NCBI GenBank assembly: GCA_036346375.1
Contig: JAYEVE010000527.1
Span: forward strand, 310,001-374,000
From: Guadua angustifolia
Lineage: Eukaryota; Streptophyta; Magnoliopsida; Poales; Poaceae
Direction of reading: 5' to 3'
Length of the DNA stretch: 64,000 nt
Shown: positions 47,686-59,987 of the stretch, one piece after another
How the letters are laid out: the number at the start of each line of letters is the position of its first letter
Numbering within the stretch: position 1 is the stretch's first letter
Notes under the pieces: model-generated
Seen by the model: the letters and a program-made list of their open reading frames with translations, nothing else
The model's database searches: none
What the model was told of the DNA's origin: nothing
Program-made: the position numbers and the translations under genes

Positions 47686-47697
47686 GCTCTGATACCA
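47686..47697 (-). promoter_or_regulatory. Primer-binding site, initiator tRNA-Met
   Basis: TGGTATCAGAGC on the minus strand, four bases inside the 5' LTR end. This is the standard plant primer-binding site complementary to the 3' end of initiator tRNA-Met. It fixes the direction of element B and the LTR border at 47702. Confidence 0.95.
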
Positions 47698-47701
47698 CTT
47701 T

Positions 47702-47979
47702 TGTCCGGACCCGAATATGCAAATCCGGACCCTCTGTGTATACTGCACTAGTCCAGGATCACGCTAGTGCACACAGGCTCAACATTAGTGAATATCACAA
47801 TCATACACAACGTAAATAGATAAAAGACATAATATATTAAATATTATCAGTTGAACGACCTTATGGTCAACTTACTTATCAATGTCTCATAAGGCTGAAC
47901 AACGAATTGAACTGCAGCGGAATTGAAGACGTAGATAAACCCCTCAGTATGCCACAGGCAACTGACAAGGCTCGCACCC
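47702..47979 (-). repeat. 5' LTR of element B, truncated to 278 bp
   Basis: Begins TGTCCGGACCCG (one base off the other LTR) and matches 35079-35357 almost base for base up to CTCGCACCC, then stops abruptly at 47979. The remaining 3 kb of the LTR is absent here; the next matching sequence is at 54013 within a separate full copy. Confidence 0.92.
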
Positions 47980-50900
47980 TGTGAGACCCCGTTCGGATGA
48001 ACAGGAACCTCCATGTGATTACTGTGCTATTCCCTGGATCAGTAGCTAGCACTCACATGTTTACAACAATTGGAATCATAACCATACAACATATTAATTA
48101 AGCGGAAACGAATAATTACGGACATAATACAACTCAGAGAAATATAGCGAGAAGAAGCAATATCTCGTAGTTTGCCCAACCGACCAAGCAGCAACCCGAC
48201 TGCATAAACTCCAGATAGAACACGCTTCAAGGAAGAACCCGCAACCTGCGATGAACAACTTCGAAGCTTCGCTAGCATACACCTACAATATAATTAAGCA
48301 AGGGTGAGTACTTTACGTACTCAGCAAGACTTGAGCAAAACCTACAGTACATGCAGGCCATTTCGAAGGAAAGGCTTCTACAGTTAATTTGCATAAAGCG
48401 AAATTGAATTGGTAAATCAAGTTGTTTGCAAACGGAATTTGTAAGAGCAAGATTAATTGATAACAAATAATTAAAGCATAGTAACACTCACAGTCCTCCA
48501 TGACGTGAGCGACGAATCACTGATTTCCTGAAATCCAACAATGTCAGCCCTTTGACATAAATCACAGATTGCCAAAACAAATGAAACCAACCCTTTTGAA
48601 AATAATAAAACATTTAACTCAAGCAGAGTTCACCAAGACACCCATGACCGCGTACGGCTAATCAATTAGATTTAAACTCGCAGAGGTGTACAAGCTGTAC
48701 CCACAAGGAATGATCAACCTTTGCCCACACACTTCCTTAGGTGTGTCGTCCAGACGACCATACATAGCCATTAAATTCCTAGACAAGGCTTTACCTCCGG
48801 GACGTTATCCCCCGCCCTGAAAACAGAGACACTCACTCAAGCCGTGGATCCACATTTATCACACCCAACACCACGTCTCGTCCATGGCAAGGCGTACACC
48901 GATGCACCGGCGAACAATTACCCATCTGAATCGCATGGAAGCCCTCACAAGCAAACCGAATGGAATGCTTCCGCTAGCTCCGCCTACCAATGAGCAAAGC
49001 CATGTCTAAACAATTTAATAGGCTAAGGCTACCCCATTCTCACCCTCGTGGTTTGTACGGATTTTCTTGGATCAAGCTACACGACGTTCGGTCCTTAGTC
49101 CGACACGGGCGACACTTCACCCTACACTACGTGCAATTCCTGTCGCACATCCGGCTATTGCCAATAATCGCCCGCATCAACACATAGTTTTCTTTTGGGT
49201 TTTTAATCAAAGTACCCGCAACCAACAAAGGACATTTTCAATGTTTTGAGAAACAAATATGGGTTTGATCATGTACATTGTCGATTCTAAAGCATGGCTA
49301 AGCATGAATAATATGAACGATATAACCGGGATGACATTAAGTAATGCCTAACCTTAATCTAAGGTTATCAAGGTTCACATGTTCATAATCATCAAAGGAG
49401 GATCACAAGACAACGGTATAGCTACCAATCCACAAAATAGCAATTTACATAAAGTAACGCATGCATAAAACAATTTGATGCACAAAAGGAATATAAAATA
49501 CTGGGTTCAATATGGTCAAAGGATGCTTGCCTTGCTTAATTCTGGAGTACGACGAAGGCGAGGATTGCGGTTGACGACGGCGATGACGAAGATATAGACG
49601 TCGGGTTCTACACGTCGATCGACGGAAAATAAAGCAAAGCAATAAACTAACTTCAATAAGGGCAAAAAGAAAGTAGATAGAAAGAACAATTAAAATTCTT
49701 TACAATAAACAGGGATTACTCTTTTATGAATTTATTAATCTTATTTTACGAATTCAAGATGCAAAGATTGTTTGGATTAATAGAATTAATCATTAGTTGC
49801 AATGTTCATTGGATTTACTAAGCATAATATGAGTTGTCAGCCAATCCTTATTGTTTATGGTTTTGCTCTATTAGGATTCAGATTCAAAGCAAGGTGAAAT
49901 ATGAATATTTTCTTATAATGCTGCAGATTATAACTTAAAGGTCAATTCTAGACTATTCTTTACATTATTCGCATTTAGATGAGTTACTTTGCGAGTTAAT
50001 GAAAATGCTTAAATGATTTCATTAGAGTATGAATGGTTAGCTTCTTATCTTTAATTGATTTCACTTAGCATTTGCTTTACGCGGGTTAGATCTTCGATTT
50101 AGGCTCTTGAGATTATTTTCATAACATTTGAGAAGGTTCTGGTGATAAAAATAACTTAACTACAGGTTTCATCATTCTTACCGATTCATTTTATAAGGTT
50201 CAGAAAACTTAACACTTGAGGTTATTTGGCTATTAGGATTAATATGCAAAACATGATGGATTATGGTTAGTTCTTCATACTAAGATGATTTATACTTTGT
50301 ATAACAATCCTAAGCTGATTCCATAAATTTTAGGCTTTTGGACAAGACTATAAACTTTTCGCTAAAATGGTTCATGCTTCACTTAAAGACTACTATTCAA
50401 AATCGGCAGGAAGGGAAAAATAAGGATTAATGCTTAAGGATTCTGAGCTATTTGGATTAATATGCAAACTTTGATGAATTAAAGCTATTTCTTTAGGATA
50501 TGGTAGAATGAACTTTGCCTAGTGATTCTAAACTGGATTTATAAGTTTTATGATTTAGATGAGACATCATTTTCATTGTTGAAATAGCTTAAGTGGCATT
50601 GCAAAGTGTATGTTTACGAAATCGGCAAGAACGCAAGGAGAAAGGTTAACACCTAAGGGTTTTAGGCTGACAAGATTAATATGCAAACCTTAGCGAAACA
50701 TGATTCTTTTTATAGAATAAGGTAGTATGAACTTTGTACAGAGTTTCTAAACTGGTTTTACTGATTTTAGAACTTAGACGAGTTATTTATCTGTTGTTGA
50801 AATAGGCTAAATGATCACGATGAATAACACTAAATCGGCCAAGTTTAAATCTTCATTTCCAATTAACCTATACATGATTCTTGATTCATTTTTCAGGTGT

Positions 50901-52902
50901 TAATAGGGAATAACCCTAGAAATGTTTTAAAGTTGGTTTTGCATTATTTTCACTTTAAGTGCAATAGGTTACCTAGTTACTTATTGTTATAATTAACGCT
51001 TTCTTCTGTTAAAAGAATACAACTTAAGTTTGATCCTAAGTATCTTGATATGGACAAGCTCCTACTGATTTCAGGAATCTCTTACAAAATATTTTATGAT
51101 TTTATGAACTTTTGTGCTTTTACTTTCATTAACGACCATATTAAGGTTTAATGATGATTAACAAGCAAATAATATAATTTGAGTTCAACATTTAAATATT
51201 TTTATATATTTGAGATCCTGGAGGTGCAATGTTTTCAGAAATATTAATTTCATTTCATTTTAAGTTTATTTGTAAACTTTTCATGTATAGTGCATATTTG
51301 ACCCTTTTAATTTAAATTTGCATTTCAATTTCATCCATTCTTGTTTTTCAAAATATTTTTGCATATTGGAATTCATCCTGATCTTAACATCATGTAAAAA
51401 TTTATATTATTATTTATTGTCTTATTATTCACAAATTTGATATAAAGGCCATACTAAGGATATAAACAAATTTAATTCAAATAATTCTTTTTGAAACTTA
51501 AAAATTCAATATTTTTGTATATTTAGAATATTACTGATTTTATATGAATATACAAATTTATTCCATTAAATGTTGATTAGAATTGCAAAAGATATATAAG
51601 ATGGAAATCTATTCGGAATTGAAAAATCAAAATACGCTTTCAATAGAAGGAGGCGCCTTCTACCCTTCTTCTACCTGTGGCTTCTGGCTTATTAGCCCCA
51701 CCGCCAGTAACCACGTGAAAAAACAGAGGGGCTAGGGCATGGCGGCGCGGTGTTCGGCGGTCTTCGGCGAGGCGACGACGGGAAAGGTGAAGCTTCGACG
51801 AGGTGCATCCGGAAGTGAAGTTGATTCGGCGGAAGAGCTACCAGAACGGCGCGCCTTCCAGCTCCAGCGGCGGCAACAATGGTGGCTCGGTGAAGAAGAT
51901 GACCAGGGCGACTTCGGCTTGAATCGGCAGCGGCTTGAGCATCCACGGGCCACCAGGAGTCCATTTTTGGGGTCGGTTCTGGGGAAGAAACTCCGAGGAG
52001 CTCTCCACTCGACGGCCGGCCATGGAGGAAACAGGCGCACGGTGGCAGGGAGATTCCACATGGGGGAGCTCAAATATTATTGAGGGCTCTTAATCAGTGG
52101 AGCTTGGGGATGCTCTAGCTAAGAGGGATTTGGGAATGGTTGGTTGAATAGCTCGAATCAATGTCGGCTTGGAGCTCCGTGAAGGTCTTTGAAATGGCGA
52201 AAAGAAGTGGCTTCATGCGTCTTGGTAGGGAGAGAGCAAAGGAAGAAGTGAGGAAAGTAGCAAGAAGTTCATTGCGATCAATGAGGCGCAATATATAGCC
52301 AAGGATCACGAGTGGATGAACCGCTGGTTGCACCGAAGTCTCGGCGGAACTTCACCGAATGCGATAAGGCAAGAACAAAGTGCGGTATGGCGCGAGAGAG
52401 TCGAGACGATCGTGGCGATGATCGAGCGTGTGATGAGGCGAGGATGACGCCGAGGACACGACCGATCGAAGAAGTGATTCACCGAATCGAGCTAGTCAAT
52501 TGCGCTGGACTCGGGAGTTCCTCCGCTTCGCCGCAAGAACAGAAGGAGACGGTTTGACAAGTGGGCCCGGGGACCACTGATCAGTTGAGGTATGGCGTCA
52601 AAAGAGATGGTCCAGCTCCGGATGGTCCTAGTCTCCAATTTCTATTGCTGCCAAATTGAAGTAGAAAATACCCAAACTTTTTAACCAAAGTATTTGAGTA
52701 TATTTTGATGTCTGGTAAAATATTGAGATTAAGCTAAGTAACCGAAAAATTGATAATATTCTGACAACAGTGATTGCTCCTAATTTCTTGTTGTGGATTT
52801 TGATTTTTGATTGAGACCAATTGAAGTCTACTATTTTTAAAATTTTGTTTTTCTAAAGGATTTGGTCTCAGAATACCTCTATCAAATTTTCAAGTCAAAA
52901 TT
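47980..52902. mobile_element. LTR-like block X interrupting the 5' LTR of B
   Basis: Begins TGTGAGACCCCG, like the LTR ends of this superfamily. It has the same landmarks as LTR-A/C in the same order: AAGGGTGAGTAC near 48300, CTCGCAGAGGTGTACA near 48677, a GC-rich island with opposing frames at 51690-52560. GGTCTCA at 52864-52870 mirrors TGAGACC at 47982, but the 5 bases outside the two ends do not match, and X continues another 30 bases before joining CACTA sequence at about 52903. It is therefore a truncated or rearranged LTR, not a clean insertion. The 49.6-51.6 kb part is AT-rich with no gene. Confidence 0.6.
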
Positions 52903-53238
52903 ATCTCCTAGAGTCAAAGCCAGAGCACCTGAGGGCCAAGATGATGGCGATGATCTCCTAGAGTCAAAGCCAGATGCCCTCGCCTCAGAGAGAAGCCTGA
53001 GCTCTGACTCAGCAGCGGTGGTTCCAAAAATGATAACACTGATCCCCAGTTATAGGCAATAATTAAATTTTCCTAACTTAAAACTACGAGTGTGACTCTC
53101 ACAATGTTTTTCCTCAAGTTCTGCACTTCTTGCAGGCGCCTGCCAAGTGCCAGCTCACCCTGACAGAGGATAGATTTCCCGTGGAGGCTGACGTGGGGTT
53201 GCATTTCTAGGCAAAGAGACCGACACTACGATGGTCGG
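52903..53238 (+). pseudogene. Second copy of the CACTA copy 3 segment (34264-34581)
   Basis: Nearly identical to 34264-34581 of the TNPA-like gene, including AAAATGATAACACTGATCC and the CAGGCGCCTGCCAAGTGCC segment. It opens with a short tandem overlap: the phrase ATCTCCTAGAGTCAAAGCC appears at 52903 and again at 52953, although the other copy has it once. It lacks single bases relative to the first copy, for example GACGTGGGG for GCACGTGGGG and ACGATGG for ACGCATGG. Confidence 0.9.
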
Positions 53239-53732
53239 TGTCGGGACCCAATATGCAAATCCGACCCTCTGGTATTCTCGCACTAGTCCAGATCACGCTA
53301 GTGCACACAGGCTAAACAGAATTAAAGTACCACAAACATGCACAACGGAATAATAATAAAGTACTTCAAACATGTAAATAAATGGGTTGCACGACCTTAT
53401 GGTCACCTTACAATAGTTTGCCACGCAGGGCTTACATTAGTCAAAGTATCAGGAAAATAACAGCAGAAAATAAATACTTGATAAACTAAATACTTCGCCA
53501 CAGGCAACTGACGAGGCTTGCGTCCTAGTTCTCTGGCTCCTCAACAAACTCCTCCCAAGCAGGTGTAGACTCCTCCTTTGGTATATTGTTGTTTGCAAGG
53601 GTGAGTACACACCGTACTCAACAAGTCATGCACTGAATGTAGTTCTATTACTACATGCATGGCTTCTTACAAAGGAATGGTTCGATTGGTTATTTTGCAT
53701 TGAATCAACATTTTAACTTATTATTTATTTAG
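53239..53732 (-). mobile_element. LTR-A, left part, second copy
   Basis: Matches 34582-35078. Within the first 60 bases it differs by lost G or T and one gained C rather than by substitutions. The bases before it are GTCGG, versus GTCAG at the other boundary (59988-59992), so the target duplication is one base off in this copy. Confidence 0.9.
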
Positions 53733-56700
53733 TGTCGGGACCCGAATATGCAAATCCGGACCCTCTGTTATATCTTGCACTAGTCCAGATCACGCTTAGT
53801 GCACACATGCTCAAGATTAGTGAATATCACAATCATACACAACGTAAATAGATAAAAGACATAATATATTAAATATTATCAGTTGAACGACCTTATGGTC
53901 AACTTACATATCAATGTCTCATAAGGCTGAACAACGAATTGAACTGCAGCGGAATTGAAGACGTAGATAAACCCCTCAGTATGCCACAGGCAACTGACAA
54001 GGCTCGCACCCTAAACATTTGTCCCTCCAAGGTACTCCATTCTTCAGCACTGATGATGTTTGTAAGCAAGGGTGAGTACACCAACACGTACTCAACAAGT
54101 TGTGCACAGAATGCAAGTCTATCATAGCTATATGCAAGGCTTATTCCAAAGGAAGGCTAAGTGGTTCATTTGCAACTAACAAAGATTTGAGAACAAGTAC
54201 AATATATAGATTGAAATGACAAGAAACAAATATTAACAAGTAAGTAGATTCAGCATTTCTCAAATGAACCAAGTTTCCATCCTAAATCCATGTTCCATTA
54301 TCCACATGGCATCCTGCCATCCCATAATTAACAGTTGACAATTTTTAATTAACTACCCCTTGACTGTAATTCCCGAGCATTGCTCAATACCGTGAGCACG
54401 GCTATCCGAATAGTTTGTACACTCTGCAGAGGTTATGCACTTTACCCACACGACATGATTATCTCTTTAATGCCAAGCTATTAGCACACTTCCTTTGGTA
54501 TGCCGGCAGAGAATCATGACAAAGCCTTTACAATGCATCCTCTTAACCCGGTGCTACCCGCTAAGGTTTCAACACCGAGGGACTGTTACCACACCTGTGG
54601 CCCCCTCTTGCGCCATATGAGTCACACCGAAGCGAGGAATGGTTACCACTACTCGGGTCTCACACCACCACGATAGCACTCAAGTTAAGCATTTGCAAAT
54701 TAGTCACTAGGTCATCCCATTCGAGCATATGTGGTTGCAAGTTAGACTCAGGTCAAAGGCTCGCAAGGTTAAGTCCTTAGGATTGATTAAAGCAAAACTT
54801 ACACATACCCTTTCTCGCCCATCGGGCCCACCCTGGCACACTTGCCCTTGCCTCTTGCTTCAATCTAAGTGATTACCAAACCCAGTTGATTACCAAGCAT
54901 CACATGCTACACAATTCAACCTCGTTGTGTGACCTCCTCGCCACCACAACTCAATCTTTTGTGTGACCACATGACACACAAGTTAACATCATTGTTCCAT
55001 ATACCATTAGTCAAGATTATTAAACCATAATTCGTGAACATGTGATGACGTAGCATGACTAAGCAAATCTATTCCGATCTAACCATCCATGTTGATTTCA
55101 TTATTAACCAACTATAGTAACCAATCTAGGGTGACAATGAAGCATGGCATACAAATAACAAGGTAGGGTATAATTCAAAGGGTACATTAGCTAAATCCCA
55201 ACTTATGTTGAAATCATTTATACACATAAAATACCAAGTGATAAAGTAAATCAAAATAGCATGCAATCTAATTTATGGGTGCAACATGATCAAAGCACAA
55301 CTTGCCTTGCTTAAGCTCCTGATATTGCTCCGAAGATTGTACTTGAGATACTAATTCCTTCTCCGAAACCTTGCTCAACTCAATGTCTACGCGAATCGAG
55401 AGAGAAAAGCAAATAAACACTAAATCCAAAGATCAAATGAACTCAAAAATTCAAATAAAAGCTACAATTAGAAAGATCTCAATTTTACAAATTTTTAGGA
55501 ATTTGATTCACCTCAATCGGAGTTCAAATGCAAAAGTTATTGCAATTTGAAGTTTGAAAATCCTGAAAATAAACCTTAATTCACAAATCCAATTTTAGCG
55601 AATTATTTTTATTAAGAAAATCCAAATTTTCCTGCCCCGGCTTGTACGGACAAAACGTGGTGAAATCTAGACTGATAAACTCAATCTAACGGTTACGAAT
55701 AAATCTACTACGTGGCCTAATATCAACTGTGCGACCTAAATCCAATGGTTGATATTTAATCTAAGACGCTTACCGATTCCGAAACGACGTGAACGAATTC
55801 CGCGCGCTCGGTTAAGATCCGACGACTGACGAAGTTCCCGATCGGCGACGAAACGACGGTGACTTAAATTCACCGGAGACGAAGACGACGGCCTCGGCGA
55901 CACCTCGGCAGCGCGTGCTTCGGAAATCTTCCTGACACTGACTTCACGACTTTTCCTCGACGACGCGACTCGCTCGGCGCTCACAAATTTTCTTGCCGCC
56001 TGCTTCTTTCGGGCCACTTGTACTCTTGGCGACGCCCGCACTCCTCGGCGAAATCCTTCGTTCGCCGACACGACTCGCTCACGACTCCTTTCCTTCGCTC
56101 GGTTCTAGCGACGCCTGTGCTCGGTGTTTGGCGATGCCTTTGCGCGACTTAAATAGGACCGGCATCCTATCGCCGGCTCACCCGCATGGAAGGTCTTCCG
56201 ATCCTTACCAAAATTGGCGCCAGTACAAGAGTTTGGATCGGCTACGTTTTCTCCCGCGCGAGAGGACTCCATCGCGTTCGGCCACGCGCTGCTCGATGGC
56301 CCAGCCGCAGCTGTCCTTCTCCCGCGCGTATACTCCGGCTCCTTGCCAATTCGACGCCACGCCGTGTTCGATTTGGCTTACGCCACGGAGGGCCTGTTGC
56401 CTCGATTTCCAAAACGGCCACACGCTTGTCTCCCGCCGGAAAGACTCCAAGCAGCCGATCCCAGCCACGCGTCCAACTCCCGCCCGGAACGCTCACATGC
56501 TAGCGATTGTTTCGGCGACGTGCTGGCGCTGGAGTTTGGAATCGGCGACGTGGAGAAAACAGAAATTCCTTCGCGCGGAAAGACTCCGACCTTGCTTGAT
56601 TCGGCGCCAGCTCACGAGCTAAGCTACGGAGGACTTCCTTTGCTGCACGCTACCATATTCGAATCGGCCATGCGTCCGGCTCTGCGGCTGACATGCATGC

Positions 56701-57005
56701 GGTCAACGCAATCCGAACTGCCCCAAAAATCGATCAGCCTATTTCTTAATCTGGTTAAATCCCAGAGAAGAGAAAATCTCCAAAAATACATCGAGACCCT
56801 CTAGCCTCAAATAAAATATTCCTTGGCAACCGTTATTTCGAATTTATCTATTTATACTTAGTTTTCAACAAGGGACAATATACTTTTTAAGATAATCCGA
56901 ATTAAACCTCGAGAAATTCCAATAAATTCCAGAAGACTCATAAAAATCATAAATTGCGATGAATTAATATTTAATACACAAAAAGCCAAAAATTGGGATG
57001 TTACA
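53733..57005 (-). mobile_element. Solo LTR-B, second copy, within LTR-A
   Basis: A complete LTR matching 35079-38334, flanked by a perfect TTTAG duplication (53728-53732 and 57006-57010). No internal region is attached, so at this position element B is represented only by a solo LTR. The GC-rich island at 55860-56660 differs from the first copy by many small insertions and deletions, while the AT-rich parts are nearly identical. Confidence 0.93.
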
Positions 57006-59987
57006 TTTAGATAGAAAGCAACAAAACCATATAAGTATAATAAGTTTCTCAGGTTGTTTTTCCACGTATTTTTGATACGCAGTCCTGAATTAAACTTCAC
57101 AATTATCCCTGGCACACAGCCACTTATCCCTATTTTATTTTTGAAGATCTACCCCTTGACTGTAATCCCCTAGCTCTGTCCAATCTCACGGACACTGCTA
57201 TTCGAATAGTTTTGACACACTCTGTAGAGGTTGTACACTTTACCTACAAGATACAGTCGCTCACCACACAGGTGATTGATCGTAACAAAGTTTTGCAGAA
57301 ACTTCCATCTAAACCTATAAACCTCTCTAGTATTGCCTTCCCTAACACTTCCCTCACACAAAGCCGAAGTATAGAACAGGCGAACACCGTTGGATGGGTA
57401 CCAAGCCGTAGCACAGGTACGCTCCCCCACACAGTTACACCCTTGTGTAACTGCTGCCCTGAGGTATCAAAGGAAAGATATTAGAACCTTACTAAAGTAG
57501 GTCTGTCCCATACCATTAACTCAGTTCAAAGACTTGCAAGGTAAAGTCCTTAACTGACCAAGGCAAGACTTCTTTCTCCCAAAGGTTTGACACATAGCCA
57601 CCTTATTTGCCACACAGGCTCCTCCTAGCACAAAGCCTCGGTCCACTTACCCCAGTCCAAATCATTTCTCACTCCAATTGTTTTACGGTGCAACACATGC
57701 TAGTAACTCAACCTCCATGTGGAACCACACAGGTCTCCACACTTCAACGTAATTACCAACAACATCCCACCATTTACCAAAATACATTCATTATTCCTTT
57801 AGCCAATATTGCTTTTGTATTTCAAAGGATTATTTACGTTATATGCAAGGCTAAGCAACTATTGACGGTCTAGCCTCCTGTGTTGCGTATCATTACATCC
57901 AACTAATATTATCAACTTAGAGTAACAAATGAATCATGGCATACAAATATTGGTGACAAGGTGGTAATAACAAATAGGTTGATTAACTAATCCACCCAAA
58001 ATTAATTAAATCCATTTTTAATTAATTTAGCATGCATAATTTTAAATCAAAATATATTTTAAAACTTAGGAGCAAAATGATCAATACATAACTTGCCTTC
58101 AAACAACTGCTGATCCTAATCTGGAGCTGGATCCTGCGCTGAGAATTCCCCCTCGATGCTTTCGGCAATTCAACATCTACTAGTAACAAATGAATATATA
58201 ATAAATATAAATAACAGAGAGCAAGATCAACTCTAAAAATTCCACAAAATTCACCAATAAATATATCTTGATTTTAAAAATTTTGAGAAATTGAAATCAC
58301 CTCAATCGGAGTTAAAACGCAAAAGTTATAGCCTTTCGAAGTTTTAAATAAACAGAAAATCCTAAAAATCAGAAAATCCGATTTATTTTAATTATTTTTA
58401 TATGGAAAATTGGGATTTATGACATCAGCTTGACCTAATGATGACGTCAGCACCGAAATGAATTTCGGCCAAAATATTTTTATATTAAAAATTATTTATG
58501 ACGTCAACGATGACGTCAACATGACATGTGGTCCAATCGGGACGCGACACGGTCGCAACCAGAGGCTGCCACGCGTCACGGCGCATGGACCCGGTCCACG
58601 GCGGCACTGGTCCATGGTGGACTGACGGTATTGTGTCTGTGTACCGGCTGATGCAAGCATCGATGTCGGCATGACAGCTGGACCAATCACGTTGCGACAC
58701 ACGACGCAACATGGTTAACCGAATTCCTAATTCGATCTCGCTCGTCCAATTTAAATTCAACGGCTGGATTTAATTCGATGCTTTGGTTTTAACGTGACAC
58801 GTGGCAGAATCCAATTGACTCAGCATGTGACGCAATCTCTACCGTTAATTCAAAATTCAACGGCTTAGATTGAATCTAATTTACGTGACCCAATCCGCTA
58901 CGCGGCTAATCCCAACACTCAATGCGTGGACGCATCATTACCGCATGATTAAAATCCAACGGCTCATATTGGTTCAATCCTACGCAGTTTACTACCTCTA
59001 CGTGGCATCATACAGATCGTTGGATCTAAATCCAACGGCCTTCATCTAACCAAATCAGAATACCGAGATCGGCTACGTGGACTTACCTAAATCGTTAGAT
59101 GAGAATCTGACGGTCGACGAAGCTCCAAGTCTCAACGATGGCGCGGCGAGGATGAGTTGCCAGAGCTGGGAAAGACGACTACGGTGACGGAGTTTGGGGC
59201 TTCCTCTGGTGACACTAGTTGACGCAACGGACGCATCACACAGCGAGCAACACGACAGTGACCTCCAACGCGACGGAGATGAACCGGAGACGGTGCAAAG
59301 ACGGAGGAAACGACTCGGAACTATGGTGAACTCAAGCGATGGCTATGGTAGGTCTCGGGAGGCGAGAGAGGGCGCAAATGAAGCGGAAAGAGATGCTCTA
59401 CACTACGAGCCAGGTAATGAAGACGGGGAGTAAATGCGGTAGTGTTAATGGCGTGTGGAAACTCCGGCGGTAACATGCGGCGGCGGCGATTCTGGAAATT
59501 GTTGACACAGTGACGTGGAGCAATCTCCGATGTACACGTGGCGATGAATCGACGACTACCAAAGCATAAGCGACGTGGCCGCCTCGGAATCGCCCGATTC
59601 AAAATCAACGGCCACCAAATAATGGCAATTAGGGTTCCATGGTTTGGGCCTACAGTGCGCACAGTGCTAGGCTCGGCCCAGTACTGTTCACACTTTTTTC
59701 TACGATTTTCCAATAAAAAAATAATTCTAAAAATTCATTTAAATCATTTGAGGCATTTTAAATAGCAAAAAAATTCTAGAAAAATTCCAAAAAATATTTT
59801 GGAACATTTTGAACTCAAATAAAATAATTTCATTTATATTTTGCAAGAGTATATTCATTATTTAATTAATTTCCAAAGAAAGGTTAAATTCTAGAAATTC
59901 TAATTAAATCCAAATAAATTCCAAAAATTCTCAAAAATTCAAAATAACTTATTGAATTCAAAATAGACCAAATTTTGGGATGTTACA
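57006..59987 (-). mobile_element. LTR-A, right part
   Basis: Continues LTR-A after the TTTAG site: TATAATAAGTTTCTCA near 57035 matches LTR-C at 41356, and GTAGAGGTTGTACACTTTAC matches the superfamily phrase. Ends GGGATGTTACA at 59987, followed by GTCAG. With the left part, LTR-A is about 3.5 kb, is a solo LTR apart from its nested insertions, and splits the CACTA gene. Contains a GC-rich island at 59100-59620. Confidence 0.9.

Larger units (their letters stand above)
35079..47979 (-). mobile_element. Element B: Ty3/Gypsy LTR retrotransposon (chromovirus-type), nested
   Basis: Minus-strand element with, from right to left: truncated 5' LTR (47979-47702), primer-binding site, leader, gag-like ORF, decayed pol interrupted by solo LTR-C, polypurine tract and 3' LTR (38334-35079). 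The integrase end ending in VFRVSQFKKCL resembles the Tekay/Del group of plant chromoviruses. The surviving 278 bases of the 5' LTR differ from the 3' LTR at only a few positions, so insertion is recent. Pol however is full of stops, so mobility must have depended on another copy. It lies inside LTR-A; TTTAG precedes it at 35074-35078. Confidence 0.85.

Noticed and set aside
51692..52083. Open frames of 72-114 codons on both strands
   Set aside because: They lie in a GC-rich island of LTR-like block X and are mutually overlapping; no conserved motif.
52864..52870. GGTCTCA as the true right end of an intact solo LTR X
   Set aside because: Flanking 5-mers do not match those at the left end and the sequence continues another 30 bases before the CACTA junction.
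55993..56804. Frames of 196-209 codons
   Set aside because: They lie within LTR-B and are not conserved in the other LTR copy (37213-38134), where indels put the sequence in different frames.
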